Below are positions 45,945 through 57,915 of a DNA stretch of 64,000 nucleotides, one piece after another. The notes beneath the pieces are model-generated. The model saw only the letters and a list, made by a program, of their open reading frames with translations, had not been told where the DNA came from and made no database searches. The stretch comes from Metallyticus violacea (lineage: Eukaryota > Arthropoda > Insecta > Mantodea > Metallyticidae), in NCBI GenBank assembly GCA_030762175.1, contig CM060846.1, forward strand, positions 236,283,512 to 236,347,511, written 5' to 3'. Numbering within the stretch: the first letter of the stretch is position 1; the number at the start of each line of letters is the position of its first letter. A program made the translations under genes and the position numbers.

Positions 45945-46112
45945 AGGAAAGAGTGTGGATGTTGGAATGCAGTTGGATTAAAGCTAATGTGGCAATCTAT
46001 AGCTATGATGTAGCAGATCACATTGCAAAGCAGGCAACCAAGAACAAAGAGCTTAAAAATGCTTATGACAATGTTAATAAGTGCGAAGTAAAAGAATTAA
46101 GATTAGACAATG
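45945..46112 (+). pseudogene. LINE RNase H domain fragment
   Basis: The plus strand reads SWIKANVAIYSYDVADHIAK, QATKNKELKNAYDNVNKCEV, then KELRLDNGK. This is the C-terminal part of the RNase H domain found after the RT in R1/LOA-type and related LINEs (WVKAHxGxxGNExADxLAKxA). The His of KAH is Asn and the Gly-Asn-Glu is changed, so it is inactive. The fragment then runs into a (TAT)n repeat. Preceding and following sequence is not clearly recognisable. Confidence 0.7.
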
Positions 46113-46471
46113 GGAAAATGTATTATTATTATTATTATTATTTGTTTCATTTAAGGATGCTCTTTAACATCTCTGGTCATTGCTATCCCATTCATATCAG
46201 GACATGAAACGGCAAATAAATTTTTCTTGGAGACCTCTTCCATCAGGTTCTATTGCATGCCGTAAATGTATGACACAGATCAATTTCTTTATTTCCCTTC
46301 CAAAGGAAGCATACTTAGGATTCGATGCCCTCTAGATCTATCAAGCCGTACAAGAGAAACGGCAGTCAAGCACACAAAACTCATTCTCTCCTACTGACAA
46401 AGAAAGTTACTGGGCTGAGTTTAAATTCCGTAACAATAACAGACAATGGTACATTAAGAATAAATCACAAT

Positions 46472-46498
46472 GTTAAAAAAAAAAAAAAAAAAAAAAAA
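46472..46498 (+). repeat. Poly(A) tract
   Basis: About 25 A residues, possibly the 3' tail of the LINE whose RNase H fragment lies 360 bp upstream. Confidence 0.85.
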
Positions 46499-46865
46499 CA
46501 TACCAAAGGTGATGGACAAACGTGTCTGCTATGCAAAAAAGTATAGTAATAATTAGGCATTTTTATGTGTTAGGACCTGGAAACTATACGGGCATACTGA
46601 ATGAGTGTCCAAATAAACTGACTTTCAATGTGTGCAATATACCAAAGTACACAGCTACAAAAAAGAACATTACACTCATAAACAAATAGGATTACATTAC
46701 ATACATAAGATTAAATACTTAAATACCCATAATATAGATATAGATATAGTATGGCCTTTGGGATGTTCATCTAAAAAACCTGAGCATCTAGTATTATAAA
46801 TGCTATAATGTACAATGTGATTCAAATTTCTTGCAAGAGTGAATTATGAGGAAAGTCATCATTAT

Positions 46866-46920
46866 CAAACCGCCTGTGGTGCCTAAGTAGTAAAAACGGG
46901 GTTAAACACTACTAAAAAAA
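46866..46920 (+). mobile_element. SINE 3' end, 5'-truncated
   Basis: CGCCTGTGGTGCCTAAGTAG, then TAAAAACGGGGTTAAACACT and an A-rich end: the tail of the same SINE as copies a-c. Confidence 0.75.
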
Positions 46921-47099
46921 ACATTGTCAAACATATTTTTACATCAACAGCAAACAATAAAGTTAAGATTACATAACATGCTTGTATGATACTTATAAAT
47001 ATGAAAACTCGCACAGTCAAGTAAATATTACAAGAAAATACATGACATTTTACTTTCTGTTTGCTATTCAAGGAGCAAGCTGACCAACACAAACAGCCA

Positions 47100-47350
47100 A
47101 GCTCAAAATAGCACATACTTGAGAGGAGGTCTGCAGTTTAAATCTAGCCAGATCCATCCTCAAAAAACTTTTTCCAGTTTTCCTCTGTCCTCATCATTGC
47201 AAAATGTCAAATAGGTGAACTAAATTTAAGCCTGGAAAATTTTCTTGACCTCCACAAAAATTTATTTACACAATTTCACTTTTCATCTCATGTACTATCA
47301 GAACCTATCCCGTTTAATGCCATAGCAGTTAAATTGAGCATTAACACTGT
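47100..47350 (+). mobile_element. tRNA-derived SINE, degenerate copy
   Basis: Weak B-box region (GCAGTTTAAATCTAGCCAGA), body (TTTTTCCAGTTTTCCTCTGT, AAATTTAAGCCTGGAAAATT) and decayed tail (GAGCATTAACACTGTTAA). Most diverged of the copies. Confidence 0.6.
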
Positions 47351-47797
47351 TAAATAAGTACGGGGCAAGGCTAATGGTGTATCCTTATCCTCCCAATATT
47401 GCCTTATTTTTTTCTGTGCCGTACTATTTTAGGTGAATAATAAAGCGTTTCAAAATATCTACGTACCATAATTTTTTGCCAGGTCCGTTTCTTATAAGAT
47501 ATCTGAATGTTTAACAAAAGCATTCCAACATTTTCCAGTCATATTGTTAACCTCATTAACTATATATTCTACTTTTGTAAATTTCGAAATAGAATACTTA
47601 TAGTCATTTCCTTTTTCACTTAACCCTATGTAACTTATGTGGCGTTATACTAGCAATATTAGGAAGAAACATGCCAAATGTCATATGTATAATTGCTCAA
47701 GTTCTTAAGTTTAATTACTGTTTCTGAAAGGTTGCGCTCTTAGTCAAATCTCAGCTTTGGTTTCTGAGGACGAGAAAATATCACTCTATTTTCTAGA

Positions 47798-48070
47798 CCG
47801 CCACGGGTAGCCGAGGTGATTAAGGCACGGACTCGTGAGTGGGAGGTTTGGGGTTTGAATCCCACAAGGACCGTCCTCCCTGACTGCGGTTTTTTCCAGG
47901 TTTTCCTCAGTCTTCATAACTGTCAAATGCCGGGGAGGTACCTAAACTTAGGCCTGGACTATTCCTTCCTTAAAAAAAATATCCTTTCTCAATATATCAC
48001 TTCATTTTATGTATCAACAGTGTCCACCGCCTGTGGTGCCTCAGTAGTAAAAATGGGCGTTAAACACTAC
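47798..48070 (+). mobile_element. tRNA-derived SINE, copy c
   Basis: Near-full copy: GTAGCCGAGGTGATTAAGGC (A-box region), GGGTTTGAATCCCACAAGGA (B-box region), CTTAGGCCTGGACTATTCCT, GTGGTGCCTCAGTAGTAAAA, then GGGCGTTAAACACT. Confidence 0.85.
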
Positions 48071-48288
48071 CTTCTATGTTCTGACAACATAGCTACTTAA
48101 TTTTATTATTTGTTTTGCTAAAAGGAGGATTATGTTTATAATGAATCATATTAATATGCACCATTACTTAAAATTATTAATATTTACCATAATAACTTAA
48201 CAACTTGTTTAAAAATCACTCTCCAAATGTATCTGACATAACTTTTCAAGGATATCATCCAACTTCTTTAATTATACATTTACACCTG

Positions 48289-48540
48289 AGTAGTATAGGT
48301 AGCCGTTGAGTCATTGTCAATCACACCGTAAGCCACGCCCATTCCTCTTGTGATCCATCAGCTCATCCCTCCTGACCTCATCCTCTAACATGATTGTTCA
48401 TACCATGCTCCCCCCCCTTACTTGATTAGCTAGTTGAGACACCACCCATTATCTCCTACTCGGACACCACCTCACTAAACACCTTTTATTGTTGATAAGT
48501 CCTTTAAGCCACGCCACGTCTGATGATTGGTTGAGTCTTA
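48289..48540 (+). repeat. Polinton left terminal inverted repeat
   Basis: Pairs with 61660-61908. Best-conserved blocks: AGTAGTATA, CCGTT.GTC, AAGCCACGCCCA, CTTGTGAT, and an inner block with ACGCCACGTCTGATGATTGG. Identity is moderate with gaps. Confidence 0.75.
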
Positions 48541-48689
48541 CCTACCTTAATATTATTTGTTAAAACTGACTCCACCAAAACTCAAAAACACTGCCCGCCC
48601 CTAACAGCCCATCGCTATTACGCCCTATCTAGAACACATCCACCAATCTCCTATCAGACAGTTTTTTTTTTTTTTGGCTCACCATTAAT

Positions 48690-49120
48690 ATTTATTGGCA
48701 TTTGCGGACACGTTAAGTATAGAGGAAAGTTATTTTAACAGCAATACTCCATATTAATCTCAAAAGTCCCGCCCACACCCACATCAGCCCATTTTTGTCA
48801 TTTGGGGACATATTAAGCATGAAGGAAATCGGTTTTAACAGCGCTTCTACATCTCTATCTAAAATACCTTGCCCATTCCCTATCACCCAATTTTTGACCT
48901 TCTGGTATATATCCTATTTTATTTGGGGACATATTAAGTAAAAAGTAAATTGATTTTAACACCGACACTTCACCTCTATCTAAAATACACCTACCCTCCT
49001 TATCAGCCAATTTAGGTCTTCTGATATTGTTTCCTATTTGGGGACAAATTGGAAATTTATTTTATCAGTGCAACTCCACCTCCAACGAAAACACCCTGTC
49101 TACCCCTTAACAGCCCAGTT
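48690..49120 (+). repeat. Polinton subterminal tandem repeats (about 4 x ~115 bp)
   Basis: Four diverged units starting near 48703, 48797, 48920 and 49037. Each has TTTG.GGACA.(A)TTAAG, ATTTTAACAGC, CACCTC.ATCTAAAA.ACC, and CAGCCCA.TTTT in order. Confidence 0.7.
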
Positions 49121-49373
49121 TTGATACCTTCGACAAAATTTTGTAATTTATCTTGCAGTTTGAACTGCAAACAAGAGTGCATTCACATCCTGAAGCCCTT
49201 GGTAGTGAATGTATTTTTGCAACAAGATAACTGGTGTTAAAATACAAAAGACGTTGAAAATGTTGCTGTTGTTACCATTTATCTGTAACGATAGTTGTTC
49301 TTTTTCATTCTGTTCCAAACAAGCTTCTTGCAGTGGAAAGTATAATAATCTGTAAAACCAAAGCTTCGTTTTT

Positions 49374-49374
<1 letters not shown>

Positions 49375-49446
<72 letters not shown>

Positions 49447-49447
49447 T
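49375..49447 (+). repeat. (TA)n(TG)n microsatellite
   Basis: A pure TA run followed by a TG run and a short TA end, inside the Polinton upstream of polB. Confidence 0.95.
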
Positions 49448-49589
49448 AATTTTTCCTTTAGTCATTGTTGAATGGATAATATTACCATCCTTAACGAGGC
49501 GAGAAGAGCATATGTTGGTTTAATGCACACGGTCATTATTATTATTAAATTCAAACCTATCCTTATCCTTTAAATAATCCCCTCCCCAT

Positions 49590-52500
49590 CCTTTACTTGA
49601 GAAGCACCATGCAACAGCTTTTAGAGTTCGCATTGGTAGACTTAAGAACAAAGTATAAGATCGATCTTATTATTACAACTTCCATCAACTCACAGGGCCA
49701 AGCATTAAGGCTTACCTCTTGCCTCAGAGATCAAATACCCTTGGACGTTTTAATGTCTGTTTTTAAAGGAGGTATACCAGTCTAATGCTAAATTTAATGC
49801 TATAGAAATGCTTTCCGTAAATGTTGACCACATTGAAATGTCTTCAGGTAACGGAGTAATTAAAACAAATGGCCATGATTTATTCACATTATCACATTTA
49901 TAAAGAAGTATCGCTACAGTAACATCCAAAATGAAATGGTTGGCTCGTGCTCTGGTGATTGCCCTAGTGCACTTCTTAAAAAAACCCGGACTATACTTCC
50001 TACAGAAACGGTAGGAAAATATATTCTCTAATTGATCAAAGTTGATGACCAGAGATGTAAAAGAGCGTCCATAAATAAATCAAAATTTAGCTGATGAACT
50101 ATTAATAGCTGCCAAAATTGATTTGACTGTTGGAGGAGGAATTAAAAAGAATGTTATGTTTCAATACTATTTTTACGATTAACACATGGTAGTTTATTCA
50201 GGACTGTATTCTAAACAACTTACTTTTATGATAATATTAAATTCATTGAAAGGATTGAACCTTGTATATGACTGTTAAAAACATTAACACGAAATTGTAA
50301 ACTTAACTGGATTCATGCATACTAATGTTTGTCAAGGGTGCAAAAAAGGAATGACATACAACGAAGAGTATATACATATATGTAAGTATTAATATTCGGG
50401 ATGTTTTTCCTTTGAAGGTAGTAATGTATTCTGCAATGACTGTAATAGATATTTTAGAAATAAACCTAGCATTGATTACCATAAGCAGAATAGAATAAGT
50501 GGAGGAACATCTTGCAAACAGAAGCGACACTGTCCCAATTACAATGTACGATTAAATTCTAACCATCAAAGTTATATGTTAATTTGCAAAAACTGCAACA
50601 GAAACTATATACCTTGGAAATTTAGTTATGTGCCTACGCTTATTGCAAAATGCTCCTCTTCCCAAGAAGGTTCTTTTAATTTTTTATGAAATTGAATACA
50701 CGCAGTCTATGCGATTCGGCACCTCTTCCACTTTTCTTCAAGTACCCATTCTTTCAGGCCTTGAAAAGTTTTTGTTGCATTTTTGCGAAATAAATATAAA
50801 TACAACTTTCAACTATTTTCAGTGCGGTAAATGTAGACACTCATTTTGCAAAGATGATTGTATTGGGTAGTTTGTTGAATTTTTACAAAGATACAGGCCA
50901 TTTTGCAAAATGTTACTGTCATTGCCCATGATACTAGGGTCTATGGTCTTATGTTTCCTCTGGTTTGTGCAATACAAGAGTAATTAACAAATTTGTTGAT
51001 GGAAACGGAGAAGCTTACCAGAAACTTTTGGCATAAATTTTGTAAAAGACGGCATTAAACACATATGTCAATATTCTGGAAAAATGTGTGGGTTTATATT
51101 CACAACCAGTTTATTACGGGATGGATCAAATGACATAGATGGATGGAAGGAATTTTTTTGACTGGTATCAAAAAGGAATGGATGACGTTTTTAATAATAA
51201 AAAGGAACTTGAAATGTACTGTTTGGCAAATGTCGCGATACTGAAAGAAGCATGCTGTATTTTAGAAATACTTTATTAAGTGTTGGCAGTATTAACGTAT
51301 TTCAAGAATCTATCACAATTGCTTCAGCATGCAACAAGGTATATAAAAAGAAATTCTTAAAATCAAAATCTGCGGGTCTCATTCCGCCTGGGGGCTGTAC
51401 AAAACTAAATAAACAATCGCGAAAAGCTCTTATGTGACTGGGGTATAAAGAAATTAACTGGGGCATTTGCATCAGGCATGTGGGCAACTGTAGAGTATCG
51501 ATTGCCCGAGTTACCTACCCGTAAACTTTATTGATTTTGCCAATAGAAGAAAGAAGTGTCTTGCTTCAAAGAATGCTTAATGGCACGGGTACTATTGCCT
51601 AGGTGACAGAGACGTTCCCATCATAAAAGGTACAACTCAGACGTTCGCAGATACGAACAACCCATGGCACGTTTATACAAATTGTGGCAGAGGGATACGT
51701 GTGATATATGAATTGGAAATGTGACTTTGAAGAAGTTTTGAAAAAATTACCCTACTCTGAATAATAATCGGTTGTGAAAGTTGTATCTCTTGCTCTCAAT
51801 GATTCCCTAAAGGAGGACGGAGAACCGCGGCAATGAGAACTTATACCAAACTGTTGAAACACATATAACGTATTAAGTTATGTCTTTATATAGATTATAT
51901 TGCAAGTTCCATCTAGGATATCCTTCAATTTACAGTGGTGATGAGTGCTCTGGCGTCGCATAGATATTAGATAAGGGAGGATTGACCAAGTGTAGAGTTT
52001 TTCCAAGTACAGGGAATTGTATAATCTAGTCTCCCTTATCGCTGTCGACAAAATTAAAGTTTTGCCTTTGTCGCGCGTGTGCTGAAGAGAGGGGACAAGG
52101 AGAATGCTCTCACGACAAAAGTCAACGAGAAATTACCAGTACATGGGCGGTAGACGAAAATCAAAAGGCGTAGAGATGGGCTATGAAGTGAGACATATTA
52201 TTGAATTTTAAGAATGTAATATTTAACAATATAATCCAAATGGAATCCAAGGACACTTAGTGCAGTAATAAAATATATTTCTAAAATTTGAGTCAGAAGC
52301 CAGCAGTTACACTTCCTGCGTTGTAAATGAAGAGGACAAGAAAAATTACGTACAGAACGACTTCCAAAGCGAAGGCATTATTCTAGATAAGGCGGCAATT
52401 CGAAAGAACCCCGATGCTAGATCCTTTGCCATATAATGCCTAAACATCTTTTGGGGAAACCTTACAGAACAAGGCAACAAATCACATACAAAAATGATAT

Positions 52501-52985
52501 GAGTACCTCAAGAATGGTACAAGTTCTTGACAACTATAGGCATAAAGGTACAAAATGTGCATACATAAAGGTACAAGGAATAGTGATTGTTATGGCGCTA
52601 CCTCGAGGAAGCTGATCCCTTCACTGAAACAAACCGTGGTCCTTCGGGCTTAAGTTATTACTATCGCGAGACTTAAGCTTTACAATAACTTAAAATGGAT
52701 GAAAAGAAAAATACTGCATACCGACAAGGGCTCGATATTTTTCCTAGCTAAGGAAGGAGAACAGTGTAGCACACAATGTGGAGAAAACCTAAGTGACAGG
52801 ACAAACGAACTACGGTTCCCAGTCCTACATTAGCAAATTTGTATCTGGAAGACCCAATATACACACTATTAAACTGTCCAATAAAGCTTTAAAACTGTAA
52901 GCAACGTGAAAGGAATAAGCCTTAATTACACTTCTTTGTAACTAGTTAACTTTGATTCCATAGAGAACATAATTTTAAGAAAGAG
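49590..52985 (+). pseudogene. Polinton protein-primed DNA polymerase B (broken)
   Basis: Family role: family B polymerase with 3'-5' exonuclease that replicates the element by protein priming. Recognisable short blocks in order: an N-terminal part with LADELLIAAK (~50088-50117); Cys/His-rich zinc-like segment with VFCNDCNRYF near 50427-50456; an exonuclease-domain region with ELEMYCLANVAIL (~51209-51247); FQESITIASA (~51300-51330); a SLYP-like palm block near 51880; KFCLCRACAEE (~52056-52090); a position equivalent to the polymerase motif C near 52720-52745, where the expected DTDS is degraded; and FVSGRPNIHT (~52838-52867). More than ten stops and frame changes interrupt it. Limits are approximate. 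The longest open pieces are only ~60-80 codons. Confidence 0.85.
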
Positions 52986-53329
52986 GAGAAAGTGATTGTG
53001 GAAAATAAAATTAAATGCGAAGGACATCTGGAGTAATTGTCTCAGAACTAGCGGACATAATATATAGGAATATGTTTTCATAAGAGAAGATGACTGGCCG
53101 ACGGTTCATAATATTCTCTGTCTTTCGAGTCTATAAAGTCGGGCTGGTTTGTTATTCAGTATCTTTATGGATTTAAATATCAAGGCAGCAGTACATAAAT
53201 TTCTAAAGGCAAGAAAGATACTGCGTACTTTCACAAATGAGGAACAATCTCTCATTCCAGAGGAAGTGTTTCATCAGTTTCCTCCTTTTGACTTAGATTA
53301 CATGTGATGATGTGAGCAATTTAAGTAGC

Positions 53330-53840
53330 GTAGTATTACAGCATAAAGGCTGCAGTCCCTGAAGAATTAAACAAAGTTGGAGTTAATTTTTATGTGGTTT
53401 TCCCGAAATTATGAATGAGAAAGGGCAACCAAACCTTATTTTGTTGGATGATCTGTTAAACACTGCTTATTCCAGGGATGTGTGTGACTGGTTTACCAAG
53501 GTTTTCATCACAGAAATTTAAGTTTAATTTTTATCAACAAAAATCTGTTGCATCAAGGAAAATACTTTAGAGATATTTCCTTAAATGTAGAATATATTGT
53601 GGTTTTTAAAATCGTTTGAGATAAAACTCCAGGCAGATATTTCCTTAAGACTGGAAATCGCTTTTTAAGACGTATCTAGGCGCCACAAACAAACAAAGCT
53701 CTTACTTGCTCTTTCACCTTTGCCAGGACACTAACAATTTTCTTTGATTCAGAACAAACATATTACCATCAGATCTTCCAATGATTGTCTATACTCCAGA
53801 AAATGCGTAAATGAGTAATATCAAACTATCACTTATTGGA
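53330..53840 (+). pseudogene. Polinton packaging-type ATPase (broken, N-terminus not seen)
   Basis: FtsK/HerA-superfamily ATPase thought to pump DNA into the particle. Seen: a Walker B-like block NLILLDDLLNTAYS near 53431-53472, then HHRNLSLIFINKNLLHQGKY near 53505-53565 and FRDISLNVEYIVVFK near 53566-53610. A frameshift lies near 53500. The Walker A P-loop is not recognisable upstream; the open stretch at 53168-53305 (AAVHKFLKARKILRTFTNEE) does not contain it. Confidence 0.75.
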
Positions 53841-54140
53841 AATGCTTAAAAAGGAAAAACCTTCATTAAGAAAGCCATTTTGCAGAAAACCAACAAAGAC
53901 CTCGTGATGACCATTTCAGAATGCGCTCTTAAATTTCTGAATGGTAACTGCAAATTAACAAAATCCACAAAGGTTAACTTGAAATAGTTAAGAATGTTCT
54001 AAGGCGCCTTCTGGACAAAAAGCGGAACGTGGAAAACAAGAGAAAACTAATAATCCAGAGTGGCGGTTTTTGACACCGTTGCTTTCATTAGTGCTGAAAT
54101 GTCTCTCCACTGTGTTAAAATCCTAAATACTGCGTAAATT
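53840..54140 (+). pseudogene. Polinton small basic conserved protein (broken)
   Basis: Pieces LEMLKKEKPSLRK near 53838-53876 and TISECALKFLNGNCKLTK near 53907-53960, followed by a basic stretch and a weak GGFLLPLLS-like end near 54060. This matches a conserved small protein commonly found beside Polinton capsid genes; its function is not established. Frameshifts are present. Confidence 0.55.
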
Positions 54141-54149
54141 TTTATTGAT

Positions 54150-54757
54150 TTTCCAGTAGTACATAGATTCCTACTGTAGAAAGAAAAGAAGAACAACCAG
54201 CAGATCACATTCTTACTATGATTTGCTCAAGTTTAGATTGTGTCCCAATTACATTTTCGGTCTTTGACACTGCCTTCACAGCAGCCACTGCTGCCATTTC
54301 CGTAACGAGCAATCAAGGAAAGCAGAGTTTTTTCTGCAGGCAAGGAAATGATCTAAGAAGGAGACACCTTGCAGGAAGAAGAAAAACCTTAAAATGAAGA
54401 AAAGGAAAACATAGATACGGAATTACCTTTGCCAGAGAACGAGAAAAAGGAAATAGAAACGATCATATATCAGAATTTTGGTTACTTACCAGGTCCATTC
54501 TTACTTCCTTATCTTCACACTCAGAGAGCCTACGCTATTTTTGGGCATTTACAAAGATAGGATGGTTGTTTAAAATAGGCGATTCATAATTAAGATAGAA
54601 GATAATGATTAATGCGTTAATAAATACATATTTTAAGGGTTTTAAGGTTCAAGAAGTTGTTTACCAGAAGGAGCATCGACCATCATAAAGTTACGTCTTC
54701 GGACACAAACCACCTATAAGCAAATCCTTCTTCTCACTAACAGACACTTACTAAACA
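54150..54757 (+). other. Polinton interior, unassigned
   Basis: Lys/Glu-rich reads (e.g. near 54380-54470) but no recognisable domain. May hold a decayed integrase N-terminus. Confidence 0.35.
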
Positions 54758-55885
54758 ATGAATATTTCAATGAGATTAAAGTTCAACAAGGGTAAGAAGT
54801 ACAAAGAAATAATAGCTAAATTGTTCCCATCAAAGGCAATAGAGATTAGAGCTTGTACAAATAATGTACAAAAATACTTTCACGATCCTCAAAAGCCATC
54901 CGTCTTTTCCATCCTGCCCAAAGTTGCAACTGCAGTTGGGGAAGTGCGCAAACCAGAAAACTGGTTGTTGCAGCAGAATGCTTCCACTTTGCACAAACCT
55001 GCAAGGAAAAGTTGTCAAAGAAGTTTCTGCACTGTAAACAATATTAACGATGTAACGGAGATCGATCTGGGCGATTTTGAAAGTTTGGAAAAAAATAACG
55101 ATGGGATCACATATCTCTAGGTTTCCGTTGATAGTTTATTCCAAATATTTTTCGGGGAAAATGTTTTAAAAAACAAAACAAGCGTCAAAGTAACAGCATC
55201 TTTAAAATTCACACTTAGAGAAGCACAGCCCCTTTTAGGTATGCAAGAGTACAGAATTTATTGAATCTGACTTTCAAAGATGCCTAAAAGTGAAGGGCGT
55301 CGAGCAACAGTTTTGTAGAAATTCAGACGTTAAGTGCTTCATAGTTGAAAGACTTAATCGCATGCTCAAGGCCAAAATGTTTCATTTATAAAAACTCTCA
55401 TAGATATGTAGACGATCTCAAGAAAAATGTCCATACTTACAATACTGTTCACTGAACAATAAAAATGGCAACTAGTAATATGAATGGCAAAAACGAGTTT
55501 CAGGTTTGGATCACGCAACAAAAAGAATCTAATTTTAGAATTAGACTCATTCGATTCCGGTTAGGGCCGATTGTAAGAATAACGAGAAAATGAAATTCAA
55601 GGTTTACAAGCCAAATTTCTACACTGTAGTGCTTAGTATTGTCAAGATGGCTAAACATCCACCACAATCCGTCTACGAACTGGGGAGGGTCTGAACGGAA
55701 CGCCAATTGAGGGACAGATTTTCAGCTATGAATTGACCCGTGTGAAAATTACCAAGTCCAGGCTTTTCAAAATAGATAAAATTGGTAAATACTAGGATAA
55801 AAAATGGCAGAAAATATCTTATCCGTAGGAAAGAATATGGTCCTGTCTTTGGGTGCTGGGTCGATTCGTCTAGCATTAAAAATAA
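54758..55885 (+). pseudogene. Polinton integrase with chromodomain (broken)
   Basis: Retroviral-type integrase that inserts the element. The first piece is open for 120 codons (54758-55120). It contains LHKPARKSCQRSF and the block before and around the first catalytic Asp (INDVTEIDLGDFESL, then NDGITYL). After a stop: VSVDSLFQIFF near 55120-55155, then the block with the catalytic Glu (KCFIVERLNRMLKAKM, ~55336-55383). The C-terminal SH3-like part (GTPIEGQIFSYELTRVKI) is at ~55699-55752, and the chromodomain (YLIRRKEYGPVFGCWVD) at ~55815-55865. Several frame breaks separate the pieces. The chromodomain is typical of Polinton integrases and may guide insertion into chromatin. Confidence 0.85.
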
Positions 55886-55889
55886 ACCA

Positions 55890-56260
55890 CTTTTACATTA
55901 CGGTGTTTGCCAAGTCCAGCATTAAACTCTATTCAGAAAAGACTCTTTCCAGATTTTGAAATCATTTGGCAAGTACGCTCAATCATCAGAGAGACAAATG
56001 GATGGTGATTATTACTGTGGTCTTCTATTCTTACAATTACGAGTCCATAGCAGAGAACATGCTGAACAAAGCTGGTGAATTGAATAAAAATGTGATAACA
56101 AGCAGAGCTGTTACGACCGTGTTTAACAAGAAAGATTTTACCAATTTCAAAGAGTTGTGCATAACCAGAAATGATCAGGTAGAAGACAAACACTTGCAAG
56201 AGGTATTATTAAACGAGATGCAATGCTACCTTGTTGCTCATCAAAAGTAATAAAGATATA
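55890..56260 (+). pseudogene. Polinton penton-like minor capsid protein, N-terminal part
   Basis: Begins FYITVFAKSSIKLYSEKTL near 55893-55949, a match to the N-terminus of Polinton minor capsid (single jelly-roll, penton-like) proteins. After a frameshift, KWMVIITVVFYSYNYESI near 55999-56052 corresponds to the (D)WEVGLxEIxYP segment. The open piece 55966-56250 continues with NMLNKAGELNKNVI. The rest of the gene, expected to run towards ~57 kb, is not recognisable. Confidence 0.65.
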
Positions 56261-57500
56261 GAAAGCACAAACAGGGTGTGGATTAGGATATTTTCCGTAC
56301 AAAACGAGAAAACTGCGAAAGCTAATACCTTGCAAATGATATTTGCCAGAAAGTAAAGAAATAACACATTGACAATATTTGACGGGAAGGTTTCCTTTCC
56401 GACCTGGATGTATTACGGTCTGGGAGATCTTGGTACAAAATTAAGAATTCTGTCAAATTTCCAAAGTTACAAATATACAAACCAAATCTCCTATTGAAGG
56501 TGAGCAAGGATATGAAAACGCCTTTTCTCAGGTCTCATAGGAAAACTGATTTCCAATGTTAGTGTAATGCTAAATAATAGAGCCGTGGCTAATTGGTAAA
56601 ACATATGTTCCCTGTTTACGAATAACTCAATTTCCCTCAAACATTAGCCATCATATATTTTATCACAATTAAGTTCCTGTAGAACTTAACCATTTCCAAA
56701 CAATTTACATTGAGTTGAATACTAAGCATGGAGAACTGACTTGAATAAGTAGTATTTATAAACCAACATTGCTGTATTGCATTTCTAAAAGGCAATTTAA
56801 ATAATTTATTATAAATGGTTGCTGAGTACTTTACAGCATTTCAAGGATTTTATAACCCCAAGGGGAAAGTTATAATAAAGAAGCTTTCCTTTGTGAATAT
56901 AGAGCCTTAAAATATAATGTATGAACATTTTTTTCATACAATCCCAGGTGCCTAGATGCGCATGGGTTGATAAATTTCAGGCGGAGAAATGAATGACTCG
57001 CTATGGAATTTCATGGAATTCCCAGGTGTTTGGGCTAATACCAGTTTGGCACGAAATTTATTTATTTGCCAATTGGCACAAAATAGGTAAAAACATTAAA
57101 ATGTCAATTGACACAATAAGTGCAAATTAGTACATGGGAAAAATATATTGAAACCCGGTATCCATGACCATAACGAAATCGTTAATATGGAACATTGCAT
57201 ACGTCAAGTTGTAAACACATGCCAGAGGCACATGTTTAAGACAAAAAAGTGGTCTAAGTCGCAAGCCCTGGAAATAACGTGGTGGGTGAATGAGAATCGA
57301 TGGGAATATGAGTGAGGGTTAGAGTCCCCTGGTCATTCCCTCCAACAGCATTACATCTCCATTGCTATTCCCGCATAGTGAGTTAAAGTCCATCTCAAAA
57401 GTTGCCAAGAGGGTTTAAGTCCCACTCTGTAGTCCTGCAGGGATGGTTCAACTCCCACTCATATATATTACAATGGACAAAATTCTCTTTGGCACTTAAC
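56261..57500 (+). other. Polinton interior, largely unassigned
   Basis: Expected to hold the rest of the penton-like gene but no blocks are recognisable. 57290-57470 has several repeats of the form GRGTTWRAGTCC(C) (GAGGGTTAGAGTCCC, GTGAGTTAAAGTCC, GAGGGTTTAAGTCCC). Confidence 0.35.
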
Positions 57501-57835
57501 AGTGGATCACAGTGGCGGACATATCAGGATGTATATGGGACATTTGTACTTTAGCAATCCATACATTCTGCAAGTAAGAGGTTTACGTAGGGAGCCTGTA
57601 AATTATTGTGAAGCCTATCCTCCTATCGGATACAAAATATTTGGGCAGAGAAGTCCTCACAATGGGTGCAAACTTATGTCCAACATGCTACGGAATAGCT
57701 AGGCACAAAAGTCAGGACATAGTGGCCAATCCAGTCACAGAAACTACCAAATATATAGTGAGTAAGCTTAATCAGCAAAAAGGGGAGGATATAAACACAG
57801 GTCAGCTCCGAAATCGAAAAACAGCATTGTGACAA
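57500..57835 (+). pseudogene. Polinton small pX/pVI-like virion protein (broken)
   Basis: Two overlapping open pieces, 57502-57702 (ILQVRGLRREPVN) and 57608-57832 (DTKYLGREVLTMGANLCPTC, then GIARHKSQDI). The LGREVLxxGANxxxDV pattern resembles the small membrane-active minor virion protein encoded just before the major capsid in Polintons and adintovirus-like elements. The match is short. Confidence 0.45.
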
Positions 57836-57915
57836 AGTAAAGAGCTCCAGATGTATCTGCATATATACCATGCGCATTACAGTTGTGCCGGCATATGTAG
57901 GCTAGGTGGACGTAG

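Noticed and set aside
53160..53310. Walker A part of the Polinton ATPase
   Set aside because: The open stretch before the ATPase has no GxxGxGKT/S-like motif in any frame I read.
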